Below, piece by piece: positions 1-6,931 of a stretch of DNA of 10,534 nucleotides (the stretch's first letter is position 1; every line of letters starts with the position of its first letter). The stretch is from Pseudolabrys sp. (GTDB lineage: Bacteria > Pseudomonadota > Alphaproteobacteria > Rhizobiales > Xanthobacteraceae): NCBI GenBank assembly GCA_026125925.1, contig JAHCKF010000090.1, positions 1 to 10,534 on the forward strand. Direction: 5' to 3'. A program made the position numbers and the translations under genes. The notes beneath the pieces were generated by a model. The model searched no databases. It saw nothing but the letters and a program-made list of their open reading frames with translations, and was not told the DNA's origin.

Positions 1-1
1 C

Positions 2-1282
2 GCCGCGCGGGTGCCAGTCCACGTGCTCAACGTCGCCTATCCGCTGGTGCCGGAAGAAATCCGCGAATTCTGCGCCACCAAGCGCGCCGTGCTGGTCGTC
101 GAGGAAGGCCATCCCGATTACATCGAGCAGGCGGTCAACGTCGAACTGCGCCGGGCCGACATCCAGACCAAGGTCTACGGCAAGGGCCTGCTGCCGCAGG
201 GCGGCGAATACACCTCGGAAGTTCTGCTCGGCGGCCTCGCCGGTTTCCTCCAGGCGGCGCGGCCGAACGGCATCGATGCCGACGCGCTGGCCGAAAAGGC
301 GCAGGGCATCGTAGCGCGCAAGGCCGCCGCGGCGCAGACGATCGGCGCGGCGCTTCCCGTCCGGCCACCGACCTTCTGCACCGGCTGCCCGGAACGCCCG
401 GTGTTCTCGGCCATCAAGCTGATGCAGCGCGAGATCGGACCGACGCATATCTCGGCCGACATCGGCTGCCACGCCTTTGCGACCTTCGCGCCGTTCTCGT
501 TCGGCAACTCGATCCTCGGCTACGGCATGTCGCTCGCCAGCGCCGCCGCGGTCGGGCCGAACATGGAGCGGCGACCGATCGCGATCATGGGCGACGGCGG
601 CTTCTGGCATAACGGATTGATCACCGGCGTCGCCTCCAACCTGTTCAACAAAGGCGACGGCGTGCTCGTCGTCATGCAGAACGGCTACACGTCGGCGACC
701 GGCCTGCAATACATGCCGTCGAGCAAGGCGAGCCGTTCGGGCGCGCCGCCGGGCATGGATATCGAGCAGACCTTGCGCTCGATGGGCGTCAAGTGGATGC
801 GCAAGGTGCGCACCTACAGCGTGGCCAAGATGGCGACGACGCTGAAGGACGCGATGAAGAGCGCCGAGCGCGGCCTCAAGGTCATCATCGCCGACGGCGA
901 GTGCCAGTTGGCGCGGCAGCGCCGCGTCCGCGCCGAGGACGCCGTGAAGCTCGAGCGTGGCGAGCGCGTCACCCGCACGCGTTATGGCATAGACGATGCG
1001 ATCTGCACCGGCGATCATTCTTGCATCCGCCTGTCGGGCTGCCCGTCGCTCACGGTGAAGCCGTCGCCCGATCCGCTGCGCACCGATCCGGTGGCCAGCG
1101 TCGTCGATAGCTGCGTCGGCTGCGGCCTGTGCGGCGAGGTCGCGCACGCCGCGGTGCTGTGCCCGTCGTTCTACCGCGCCGAGATCGTGCGCAACGCGAC
1201 GTGGTGGGACCGCACATTGTTCAAGGTCCGCCAGACTGTTATCGGCTGGCTCGGTGGATACAACGGCGCGGCGACCGCATGA
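2..1282 (+). CDS. iorA: Indolepyruvate ferredoxin oxidoreductase, alpha subunit (5' end outside window)
   Basis: This is the C-terminal part, about 426 residues, of the thiamine-diphosphate subunit that decarboxylates indolepyruvate or other arylpyruvates to aryl-acetyl-CoA and passes electrons to ferredoxin. The frame is open to the left edge, so the true start lies upstream; the GTG at 11 is internal. Visible landmarks are the family motif FCTGCPERPVF (about 377-409) and SADIGCHAFATFAPF. A ThDP/Mg-binding stretch begins with MGDGGFWHNG at 587 and reaches NGYTSATG near 680. A C-terminal two-cluster ferredoxin domain follows, with cysteine codons at 1004, 1022, 1040, 1112, 1121, 1130 and 1160. 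The position expected to hold the second cysteine is Asp (codon 1013, CTGDHSC). The stop overlaps the iorB start by 4 bases (ATGA), indicating translational coupling. Family assignment is firm; the preferred substrate (indole-, phenyl- or hydroxyphenylpyruvate) cannot be read from sequence. Confidence 0.93.
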   Translation, partial: AARVPVHVLNVAYPLVPEEIREFCATKRAVLVVEEGHPDYIEQAVNVELRRADIQTKVYGKGLLPQGGEYTSEVLLGGLAGFLQAARPNGIDADALAEKAQGIVARKAAAAQTIGAALPVRPPTFCTGCPERPVFSAIKLMQREIGPTHISADIGCHAFATFAPFSFGNSILGYGMSLASAAAVGPNMERRPIAIMGDGGFWHNGLITGVASNLFNKGDGVLVVMQNGYTSATGLQYMPSSKASRSGAPPGMDIEQTLRSMGVKWMRKVRTYSVAKMATTLKDAMKSAERGLKVIIADGECQLARQRRVRAEDAVKLERGERVTRTRYGIDDAICTGDHSCIRLSGCPSLTVKPSPDPLRTDPVASVVDSCVGCGLCGEVAHAAVLCPSFYRAEIVRNATWWDRTLFKVRQTVIGWLGGYNGAATA

Positions 1283-2799
1283 GCGCGACACGTCCCATCA
1301 CCATGCTGATCGCCGCGCTCGGCGGCGAAGGCGGCGGCGTGCTCACCGGCTGGATCGTCAGCGCCGCGGAAGCCGCCGGCTTCCCGGTACAATCGACGTC
1401 GATCCCGGGCGTCGCGCAGCGCACCGGCGCCACCACCTATTACATCGAAATCTTCCCCGAGCCGGCGGCGTCGCTGAACGGCAGGCGCCCGGTGCTGGCC
1501 CTGACGCCGGGCATCGGCGACATCGACATCGTCGTGGCGAGTGAGTTGCTGGAAGCCGGGCGCACCGTGCTCAACGGTTTCGTCACGCCCGACCGCACGC
1601 ATGTGATTGCCTCGCTCAGCCGCTTCTTCACCATGGACGAGAAGACCGCCATGGGCGACGGCCGCTTTGACGACGACAAGCTCACCAAGCTGATCCGGGA
1701 GCAGGCGCGCGACGCCGTGCTGTTCGACATGACGCGGCTCGCCAGCGAGAACGGTGCGATGGTCAACGCCGTCATGCTCGGCGCCATCGCCGGCTCCGGC
1801 CGGTTGCCGATCGGCATCGAGCAGTTTCTCGCCGCGATTGGCGGCGGCGGCAAGGCCGGCGAGGCCAACCGGCGCGGCTTCCTCGCCGGCCTCGCGGCCG
1901 TGGAGGCGCAAGCCGGTGTTGGCAAGGCGGTCGCCGGCAAGAAGAACGCCGCGCCGACCTTGGCTTCGCTGGAGCAGCAGGCGTCCGCGGCCTATCCAGG
2001 GGTGGCACAGCCCATCGTCATCGAGGGCGTGCGCCGGTTGGTGGCGTACCAGAGCCCCGCTTATGCCCAGCTATATCTCGACCGACTGAAGGCCATCGCC
2101 GACACCGACCGGCAAAGCGGCGCGCAAGGCGCTCTGCTCAAGGAGGTGGCGCGGCACCTGGCCGTGCGCATGTCCTATGAGGACGTGGTCCGCGTGGCGC
2201 AGGAGAAGATTTCGCCCGAGCGCATGGCCCGCATCGCGCGCGAGGAATTGCGCGCCAAGGGCGAGCCCTATTCGGTGCATGATTTCCTCAAGCCCGGCAT
2301 CGAGGAATTGTGCCAGTTGCTGCCGTCCGCGCTCGCCCGGCCTATCCTCACGCACGCGCGGCGCAAGGGATGGCTCGGCCGGTTTCATCTCGGCATGGAA
2401 ATCAATTCGACGTCGGTGAGCGGTTATTTGCGCTTCCTCGTGCTGGCGAAGCTGCGCGCGGTGCGGCCCTATGGCCACCGTTACGCGCAGGAGCAGGCGC
2501 AGATCGAATCCTGGCTCGGCCAGATCGTCGGGGCGGCAAAACGCTCATCGGCGCTGGCGCTTGAGGTCGCCGAATGCGCGCGGCTGATCAAGGGTTATGG
2601 CGACACTCACGCTCGCGGTCTGTCGAATTACGCCCGCATCGAGGATGCCCTGATCCGTCCGGCGATCGCGGGCGGCCTGCCGCTCGACCGCGCCGTCGAT
2701 GCCATTGCCTCGGCGCGCACCGCCGCGCTGGTCGATCCGGATGGCGAAAGCCTGGCCAAATGCCTGGTCGATAGCGGGGCGATCGCCGAAGCGGCTTGA
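1279..2799 (+). CDS. iorB: Indolepyruvate ferredoxin oxidoreductase, beta subunit with long C-terminal extension
   Basis: This is the partner subunit of IorA, 506 residues, cytoplasmic. Residues about 1-200 are the 2-oxoacid:acceptor oxidoreductase gamma-type domain. They include the glycine-rich ALGGEGGGVLTGWI near the N-terminus and the STSIPGVAQRTGATTYYIEI stretch typical of the family. Archaeal IorB stops at roughly 200 residues. Here another 300 or so residues follow, matching my memory of the DUF6537-type extension of proteobacterial forms, with conserved-looking stretches such as YQSPAYAQLYLDRL and EMEIN-like GMEINSTSVSGYLRFL. I chose the ATG at 1279 because it overlaps the iorA stop and the family sequence starts there. 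The frame is open back to 1129, but that part lies inside iorA's ferredoxin domain. No strong Shine-Dalgarno is visible, which fits coupled translation. The extension's function is unknown to me. Confidence 0.92.
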   Translation: MSATRPITMLIAALGGEGGGVLTGWIVSAAEAAGFPVQSTSIPGVAQRTGATTYYIEIFPEPAASLNGRRPVLALTPGIGDIDIVVASELLEAGRTVLNGFVTPDRTHVIASLSRFFTMDEKTAMGDGRFDDDKLTKLIREQARDAVLFDMTRLASENGAMVNAVMLGAIAGSGRLPIGIEQFLAAIGGGGKAGEANRRGFLAGLAAVEAQAGVGKAVAGKKNAAPTLASLEQQASAAYPGVAQPIVIEGVRRLVAYQSPAYAQLYLDRLKAIADTDRQSGAQGALLKEVARHLAVRMSYEDVVRVAQEKISPERMARIAREELRAKGEPYSVHDFLKPGIEELCQLLPSALARPILTHARRKGWLGRFHLGMEINSTSVSGYLRFLVLAKLRAVRPYGHRYAQEQAQIESWLGQIVGAAKRSSALALEVAECARLIKGYGDTHARGLSNYARIEDALIRPAIAGGLPLDRAVDAIASARTAALVDPDGESLAKCLVDSGAIAEAA

Positions 2800-2982
2800 A
2801 CCGCGCCGCCGTTGCGGTCAAACAACAGGGCGACTCTGCAAAATGGGAGGCAGCGAGCATCTGCTCCCCACCAGCGCACCGAATTCTTAATCCAGTTTGT
2901 CTATTCGCCGGCGTTTCCCGATCAAACTTTTATTTAGTTAGAGGCAATATCTTCCGCCCACCACGACAGGGGGCACTTTTCA
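2800..2982 (+). promoter_or_regulatory. Spacer between iorB and the chemoreceptor gene, probable promoter region
   Basis: This 183-base gap holds an imperfect hairpin just after iorB (arms 2845-2853 and 2861-2868, one bulged G, 7-base loop) without a following T-run. It then becomes relatively AT-rich at about 2915-2952. A strong AGGGGG Shine-Dalgarno lies at 2968-2973, nine bases before the ATG at 2983. The AT-rich part is the likely site of the chemoreceptor promoter. I could not fit a convincing sigma-70 or flagellar sigma-28 pair: a CCCGATCA resembling a sigma-28 -10 box has no partner -35. Confidence 0.35.
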
Positions 2983-4737
2983 ATGCGAATTTTCTACGGG
3001 TTACAGGCACGCCTTTACGGCATCGTCGTTCTGGCGCTGGCGGGTCTGTTCGTGCTGGGCGCGGTGACCACTTACAAGACCAGCGAAAGTCTGACCTCGC
3101 GCCGCCAGGCCGAACTGAAGAACCTCGTCGAAGCCGCCTATGGCGCAGTCGCCGCGCAATACGATCTCTTCAAGGCCGGCAAGATCAACGAAGACCAGGC
3201 CAAAAAGGCCGCCGGCGATGCGCTGACCAGCATGCGCTTTCAGGGTGACAACTACTTCTTCGTCACCGGCATGGACATGTCCAATGTGCTCAACCCCGGC
3301 AATCCGAAGATGGTCGGCAAGGATATGAGTCAGTTCAAGGACGCCAGCGGCCGCTACTTTGTGCAGGAAATGGCCAAGATCGCGCGCGAGCAGGGCGCCG
3401 GCGTCGTCGACTACGACTGGGCCAAGCCGGGCACCGACAAGCCGATCCCGAAGACTTCCTATATCAAGCTGTTCGCGCCGTGGGGCTGGATCATCGGCAC
3501 CGGCGTCTACAACGATGACATTGCCGCGGATCGCGACCAACTGCTGTCGGCAACTCTGCTGGTTGGCCTGATCATCGCCGTCATCACCGGCGGCCTCGCC
3601 TTTTTCGTGGCGCGCAACATCAACAGCCGCGTGTCGCGGCTGGGCTCGCTCAGCACGGCGATCGAGGAGCTGTCGCGCGGCAATTTCGCGGTGAAGTTGC
3701 CCGACACCGACGGGCGCGATGAAATAGGCCGGATAACGGCTGCCATTCGCGCGATGGTTGACCGTCTCTCGGGCACGATGACCGCCATCACCCGCGCCAG
3801 CGGCGAGGTCAACAACGCATCGGCCGAGATATCGACCAGCACCACCGACCTGTCGCAGCGGACCGAAGAACAGGCAGCGAGCCTGGAAGAGACGACCGCC
3901 GCCATGCAGGAGCTGGCGCAGACGGTGAAGCGTAACGCGACAAACGCCCAGGAGGCCAATCGGTCGGCCGGTACGACACGCGAAGTCGCGGATCGCGGCG
4001 GTCAGGTCGTGGTACAGGCCGTGCAGGCGATGGCCAAGATCGAAGAGTCGTCGCGCAAGATTTCCGATATCATCGGCGTCATCGACGAGATCGCGCGGCA
4101 GACCAACCTGCTGGCACTCAACGCCGCGGTCGAAGCGGCGCGCGCCGGTGAAGCGGGCCGCGGCTTCGCCGTAGTGGCCTCGGAAGTGCGCAGCCTGGCG
4201 CAGCGCTCCTCGCAGGCGGCCAAGGACATTACCGACCTGATCACCAATTCGAGCGGTCAGGTGAAGGACGGCGTCGACCTCGTCAACCGCGCCGGCGTCT
4301 CGCTCACCGAGATCGTCGAGTCGATCAAGGGGATGACCACGGTGGTCGCCGAGATCGCCGAGGCGAGCTCCGAACAGGCGACCGGTATCGAGGAAATCAA
4401 CCGCGCGCTGGCGCAGATGGACGAAGCGATCCAACAGAACTCGGCACTGGTCGAAGAGAACGCAGCGACTGCGAAGACGCTCGAGCACCAGGCGCAGGCC
4501 ATGGACGAGCAGATCTCGTTCTTCCGCATGGACGGCGCCGGTCAACGGACGATGCCGGCGCCCGCCGCGGCGGTGCCCATGGCGGCAACGCCTCGAGCCA
4601 AAGTGCCGGCGCCGCAACAGGCCGCCATGAAGCCGCGGCGAGCGGTCCCGCAGCTTAAACAGATCTCCTCGGGCGGCGGCGCAGCGGTGAGGCGTGCCGC
4701 TCCGGCGGCTGACGCCGATGACTGGAAGGAGTTCTAA
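2983..4737 (+). CDS. Methyl-accepting chemotaxis protein with periplasmic Cache domain
   Basis: A 584-residue transmembrane chemoreceptor that would signal through CheW/CheA. Order of parts: TM1 at about residues 9-30; a periplasmic ligand domain at about 35-180, single-Cache (sCache_2-like) by its NYFFVTGMD and [14 protein letters not shown] motifs; TM2 at about 186-210; a HAMP linker at about 210-265 ending near DGRDEIGRI; then a long coiled-coil signalling domain. The hairpin tip is unmistakable: [21 protein letters not shown] at residues 369-389, followed by [13 protein letters not shown] Gln/Glu-rich stretch around [20 protein letters not shown] is a likely methylation region. After an Ala/Pro-rich linker (about 520-575) the protein ends in DWKEF, fitting the xWxxF pentapeptide that tethers CheR/CheB. 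The start has AGGGGG nine bases upstream. The gene is convergent with amtB1. The ligand is unknown; sCache_2 domains often bind small carboxylic acids, which is family knowledge only. Confidence 0.95.
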   Translation: MRIFYGLQARLYGIVVLALAGLFVLGAVTTYKTSESLTSRRQAELKNLVEAAYGAVAAQYDLFKAGKINEDQAKKAAGDALTSMRFQGDNYFFVTGMDMSNVLNPGNPKMVGKDMSQFKDASGRYFVQEMAKIAREQGAGVVDYDWAKPGTDKPIPKTSYIKLFAPWGWIIGTGVYNDDIAADRDQLLSATLLVGLIIAVITGGLAFFVARNINSRVSRLGSLSTAIEELSRGNFAVKLPDTDGRDEIGRITAAIRAMVDRLSGTMTAITRASGEVNNASAEISTSTTDLSQRTEEQAASLEETTAAMQELAQTVKRNATNAQEANRSAGTTREVADRGGQVVVQAVQAMAKIEESSRKISDIIGVIDEIARQTNLLALNAAVEAARAGEAGRGFAVVASEVRSLAQRSSQAAKDITDLITNSSGQVKDGVDLVNRAGVSLTEIVESIKGMTTVVAEIAEASSEQATGIEEINRALAQMDEAIQQNSALVEENAATAKTLEHQAQAMDEQISFFRMDGAGQRTMPAPAAAVPMAATPRAKVPAPQQAAMKPRRAVPQLKQISSGGGAAVRRAAPAADADDWKEF

Positions 4738-4740
4738 GGC

Positions 4741-4781
4741 AGAAAAAGTGAGGCCCCCGGTTCTTGCGAACCGAGGGCCTC
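4741..4781 (-). terminator. Intrinsic terminator for the glnK1-amtB1 transcript
   Basis: Arms 4750-4763 and 4768-4781 form a 14-pair stem with a TTGC loop. On the plus strand there is one C/A mismatch (4757/4774). In minus-strand RNA that position becomes a G-U wobble, so the stem is complete. Reading minus, the stem is followed after three bases by TTTTTCT (complement of 4741-4747). Both points say it acts on the minus strand, about 90 bases past the amtB1 stop. Confidence 0.78.
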
Positions 4782-4826
4782 GACGGGAGGGACAGTGCCG
4801 GGTTTCCGCCCCTACCGCTGGCTCTG

Positions 4827-4868
4827 AGGAGCGCATGAGCGATCCGCCCATGCGCTCCTTCTATTTTT
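4827..4868 (+). terminator. Intrinsic terminator for the chemoreceptor transcript
   Basis: A perfect 11-pair stem (arms 4827-4837 and 4849-4859, loop 4838-4848) is followed on the plus strand by TCTATTTTT at 4860-4868. It lies 90 bases after the chemoreceptor stop. Its T-run overlaps the amtB1 stop codon (4867-4869), so the two convergent transcripts overlap at their 3' ends. Confidence 0.75.
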
Positions 4869-6210
4869 ACTGCACCGTTTCGCCGTGCAGGGTGATGTCG
4901 AGGCCTTCCTCTTCCTGCGCTTCCGTCGGACGCAGACCGATGACCGCCTTGATGACGTACATGATGATCGCCGTGACGACCGCCGTGTAGATGATGGTGA
5001 CGGCGACGCCGTAGAACTGCGTCGCCAGGCTGGCGTCCTTGCCGAGGGCGTTGATCGACGCATCCGCGAACACGCCGGTGAGGAGAGCGCCGACGATGCC
5101 GCCGACGCCGTGCACGCCGAACACGTCGAGCGAGTCGTCGTACCCCAGCGCCTTCTTCACGTGAACCGCGGCGATGTAGCAGATCACACCGGCGATGATG
5201 CCGATGATCAGGCCGCCGGTCGGGTTGACGAAGCCGGCCGCCGGCGTGATGGCGACGAGGCCCGCAACGGCGCCCGAGATGATGCCGAGCAGGCTCGGCT
5301 TCTTGGCGACGATCCATTCGGCAAACATCCAGGCGAGCGCCGCAGCCGCGGTGGCGATCTGGGTGTTGATCATGGCCGCGCCGGCAAGGGCGTTGGCGGC
5401 AACAGCCGAACCGGCGTTGAAGCCGAACCAGCCGACCCAGAGCAGCGAGGCGCCGATCATGGAGAGCGTCAGGTTATGCGGCGCCATGGCGACGTGACCG
5501 TAGCCCTTGCGCTTGCCGACGATGATGCAGCCGACGAGACCCGCGATACCGGCGTTGATATGCACCACGGTGCCGCCGGCGAAGTCGAGCACGCCGGCCG
5601 AACCGAGGAAACCGCCGCCCCAGACCCAGTGCGCGATCGGCAGGTACACGAAGGTGAGCCACAGGCCGATGAACCACAGCAGGGCCGAGAATTTGATGCG
5701 TTCGACGAAGGCGCCGATGATCAGGGCCGGGGTGATGATGGCGAAGGTCATCTGGAAGGTGATGAACACCCACTCCGGAATCGTGCCGGCCAGCGAGTTG
5801 ACGGTCTCGTTGGTGACGCCGGCGAAGAACGCCTTCGACATACCGCCGATATAGGCGTTCATGCTGCCTTCGGTGAAGGCGGCCGAATAGCCGTAGACCA
5901 TCCAGAGGATCGACACGAGGCAGGTGATGGCGAAGCACGCGGTGACGACCGACAGCACGTTCTTCTTGCGGACCATGCCGCCGTAGAACAGTGCGAGGCC
6001 GGGAATCGTCATCAGCAGCACGATCGCGGTCGAAATCAGCATCCAGGCGGTGTCGCCGGTGTCGAGCTTCGGCGCTGCCGCGGCAGCGGCGGGCGCAGCG
6101 TCGGCGGCCGGTGCCGCCGTCTGCGCAAAGGCGCCGTCGGCGACGAGTACGCCGACTGTCAGTGCGGCGAGCGCAAGCAGCCCCCCACTGGAGATTTTCT
6201 TCAACGTCAT
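4867..6210 (-). CDS. amtB: Ammonium transporter AmtB, copy 1
   Basis: A 447-residue inner-membrane ammonium channel. Residues 1-29 look like a cleavable signal peptide (KK, hydrophobic core, AFA then Q). An unusually Ala/Pro-rich periplasmic stretch (about 30-48) comes before the first of the expected eleven membrane helices. Family landmarks are present: ALFYGGMVRKKN (73-84), the gate Phe in MTFAIIT (F156), Trp in HWVWGGGFLG (W197), Asp in LDFAGG (D209), and the twin pore histidines H217 (GTVVHINAG) and H367 (FGVHGVGG). The C-terminal tail EEGLDITLHGE is the region that contacts PII. The ATG at 6210 has AGGAG (6218-6222) seven bases upstream. The gene follows glnK1 by 37 bases, so they are almost certainly cotranscribed, with GlnK1 as its regulator. 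No key residue is missing. Confidence 0.96.
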   Translation of the reverse strand: MTLKKISSGGLLALAALTVGVLVADGAFAQTAAPAADAAPAAAAAAPKLDTGDTAWMLISTAIVLLMTIPGLALFYGGMVRKKNVLSVVTACFAITCLVSILWMVYGYSAAFTEGSMNAYIGGMSKAFFAGVTNETVNSLAGTIPEWVFITFQMTFAIITPALIIGAFVERIKFSALLWFIGLWLTFVYLPIAHWVWGGGFLGSAGVLDFAGGTVVHINAGIAGLVGCIIVGKRKGYGHVAMAPHNLTLSMIGASLLWVGWFGFNAGSAVAANALAGAAMINTQIATAAAALAWMFAEWIVAKKPSLLGIISGAVAGLVAITPAAGFVNPTGGLIIGIIAGVICYIAAVHVKKALGYDDSLDVFGVHGVGGIVGALLTGVFADASINALGKDASLATQFYGVAVTIIYTAVVTAIIMYVIKAVIGLRPTEAQEEEGLDITLHGETVQ

Positions 6211-6247
6211 GGTCTAACTCCTGTCGGTAATGTTTGTGCGGGTTGCG

Positions 6248-6637
<390 letters not shown>

Positions 6638-6654
6638 TCACTGAGCCGGGCCGG

Positions 6655-6670
6655 GCGAAGCACGCTTCGC
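6655..6670 (-). repeat. Short palindrome in the glnK1 leader
   Basis: The 16-base inverted repeat GCGAAGC-AC-GCTTCGC is perfect. If transcription starts near 6681 (predicted from the sigma-54 motif), the hairpin would lie about 11-26 bases into the transcript. It could stabilise the 5' end or be a DNA-binding site; the sequence alone does not say which. Confidence 0.4.
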
Positions 6671-6691
6671 AGGCATGACCGTGAGGAGAGA

Positions 6692-6707
6692 ATCAATTGC
6701 CGTGCCA
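6692..6707 (-). promoter_or_regulatory. Sigma-54 (RpoN) -24/-12 promoter of glnK1-amtB1
   Basis: Read on the minus strand: TGGCACGGCAATTGAT. The consensus is TGGCACG-N4-TTGC; the whole -24 half and TTG of the -12 half match with exact spacing, and only the -12 C is replaced by A. It predicts a start near 6681 and a leader of about 95 bases. It is placed where nitrogen-controlled glnK-amtB promoters are expected. I found no clear NtrC site upstream. Confidence 0.72.
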
Positions 6708-6724
6708 GATCGGCCGGCGGTCGT

Positions 6725-6743
6725 TATCTATTTGATAAAAAAA
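6725..6743 (-). promoter_or_regulatory. IHF-like site upstream of the sigma-54 promoter
   Basis: The minus strand reads TATCAAATAGATA (6737-6725), one mismatch from the IHF core WATCAANNNNTTR. It is preceded by a seven-T run (6743-6737), as in IHF sites with an A/T element. It lies about 18 bases upstream of the -24 box, between the promoter and any enhancer, which is the usual location for an architectural bend. It sits in an AT-rich island (6721-6755) within GC-rich DNA. Confidence 0.45.
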
Positions 6744-6820
6744 GAATAAATGATCGGGCCGGTGAGGGTGCTGAGCCCGGCCGCACAGTGGCGCTTAATC
6801 GGGCATCATCTGTCAGAAGG

Positions 6821-6841
6821 GTTGCCTAAAAAATAGACAAC
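6821..6841. promoter_or_regulatory. Imperfect dyad upstream of glnK1
   Basis: GTTGCC and GACAAC (5 of 6 complementary) flank the nine-base AT block TAAAAAATA. It lies about 115-135 bases upstream of the glnK1 -24 box, at enhancer distance. It does not match the NtrC consensus (GCAC...GTGC type), so the binder is unknown. It could also be chance. Confidence 0.22.
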
Positions 6842-6864
6842 AACGGAACCGCCTTGAATGCCGC

Positions 6865-6904
6865 AAAATCGCCGCCCCCGCCCCCGGGGGGGAGGCGGAG
6901 GCGG
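6865..6904 (-). terminator. Intrinsic terminator of glnK2-amtB2, with G-rich opposite strand
   Basis: Arms 6872-6885 and 6891-6904 with a five-base loop (6886-6890) form a 14-pair, almost all-GC stem. The two C/A mismatches of the plus strand (6877/6899 and 6883/6893) become G-U wobbles in minus-strand RNA. The stem is followed on the minus strand, two bases on, by ATTTTG (T-run at 6865-6868). It begins about 28 bases past the amtB2 stop. Confidence 0.7.
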
Positions 6905-6931
6905 GGTGGGGTCCAGGGTGAGCTGGTCAGA

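Noticed and set aside
1129..1278. Upstream start for iorB at 1129
   Set aside because: It lies inside the iorA ferredoxin domain, and the added residues are a frame-shifted reading of it; the overlapping ATG at 1279 fits the family.
1171..1911. A 246-codon minus-strand frame opposite iorA/iorB
   Set aside because: No domain is seen, and it lies antisense to well-supported family motifs.
2845..2868. Intrinsic terminator after iorB
   Set aside because: The stem is bulged and the following bases are CACCAGCG rather than a T-run; noted only within the spacer.
3001..4851. A 616-codon open frame on the minus strand across the chemoreceptor gene
   Set aside because: It is antisense to a clear MCP, is rich in Arg/His/Gly/Asp low-complexity sequence, and has no recognisable domain; it is a shadow of GC-biased third positions.
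6757..6782. Second terminator from the GGCCGG/CCGGCC repeat followed by the minus-strand T7
   Set aside because: The stem has only six pairs with a 14-base loop, and the T-run begins 13 bases later; the AT block fits better as an IHF-type element upstream of the sigma-54 promoter.
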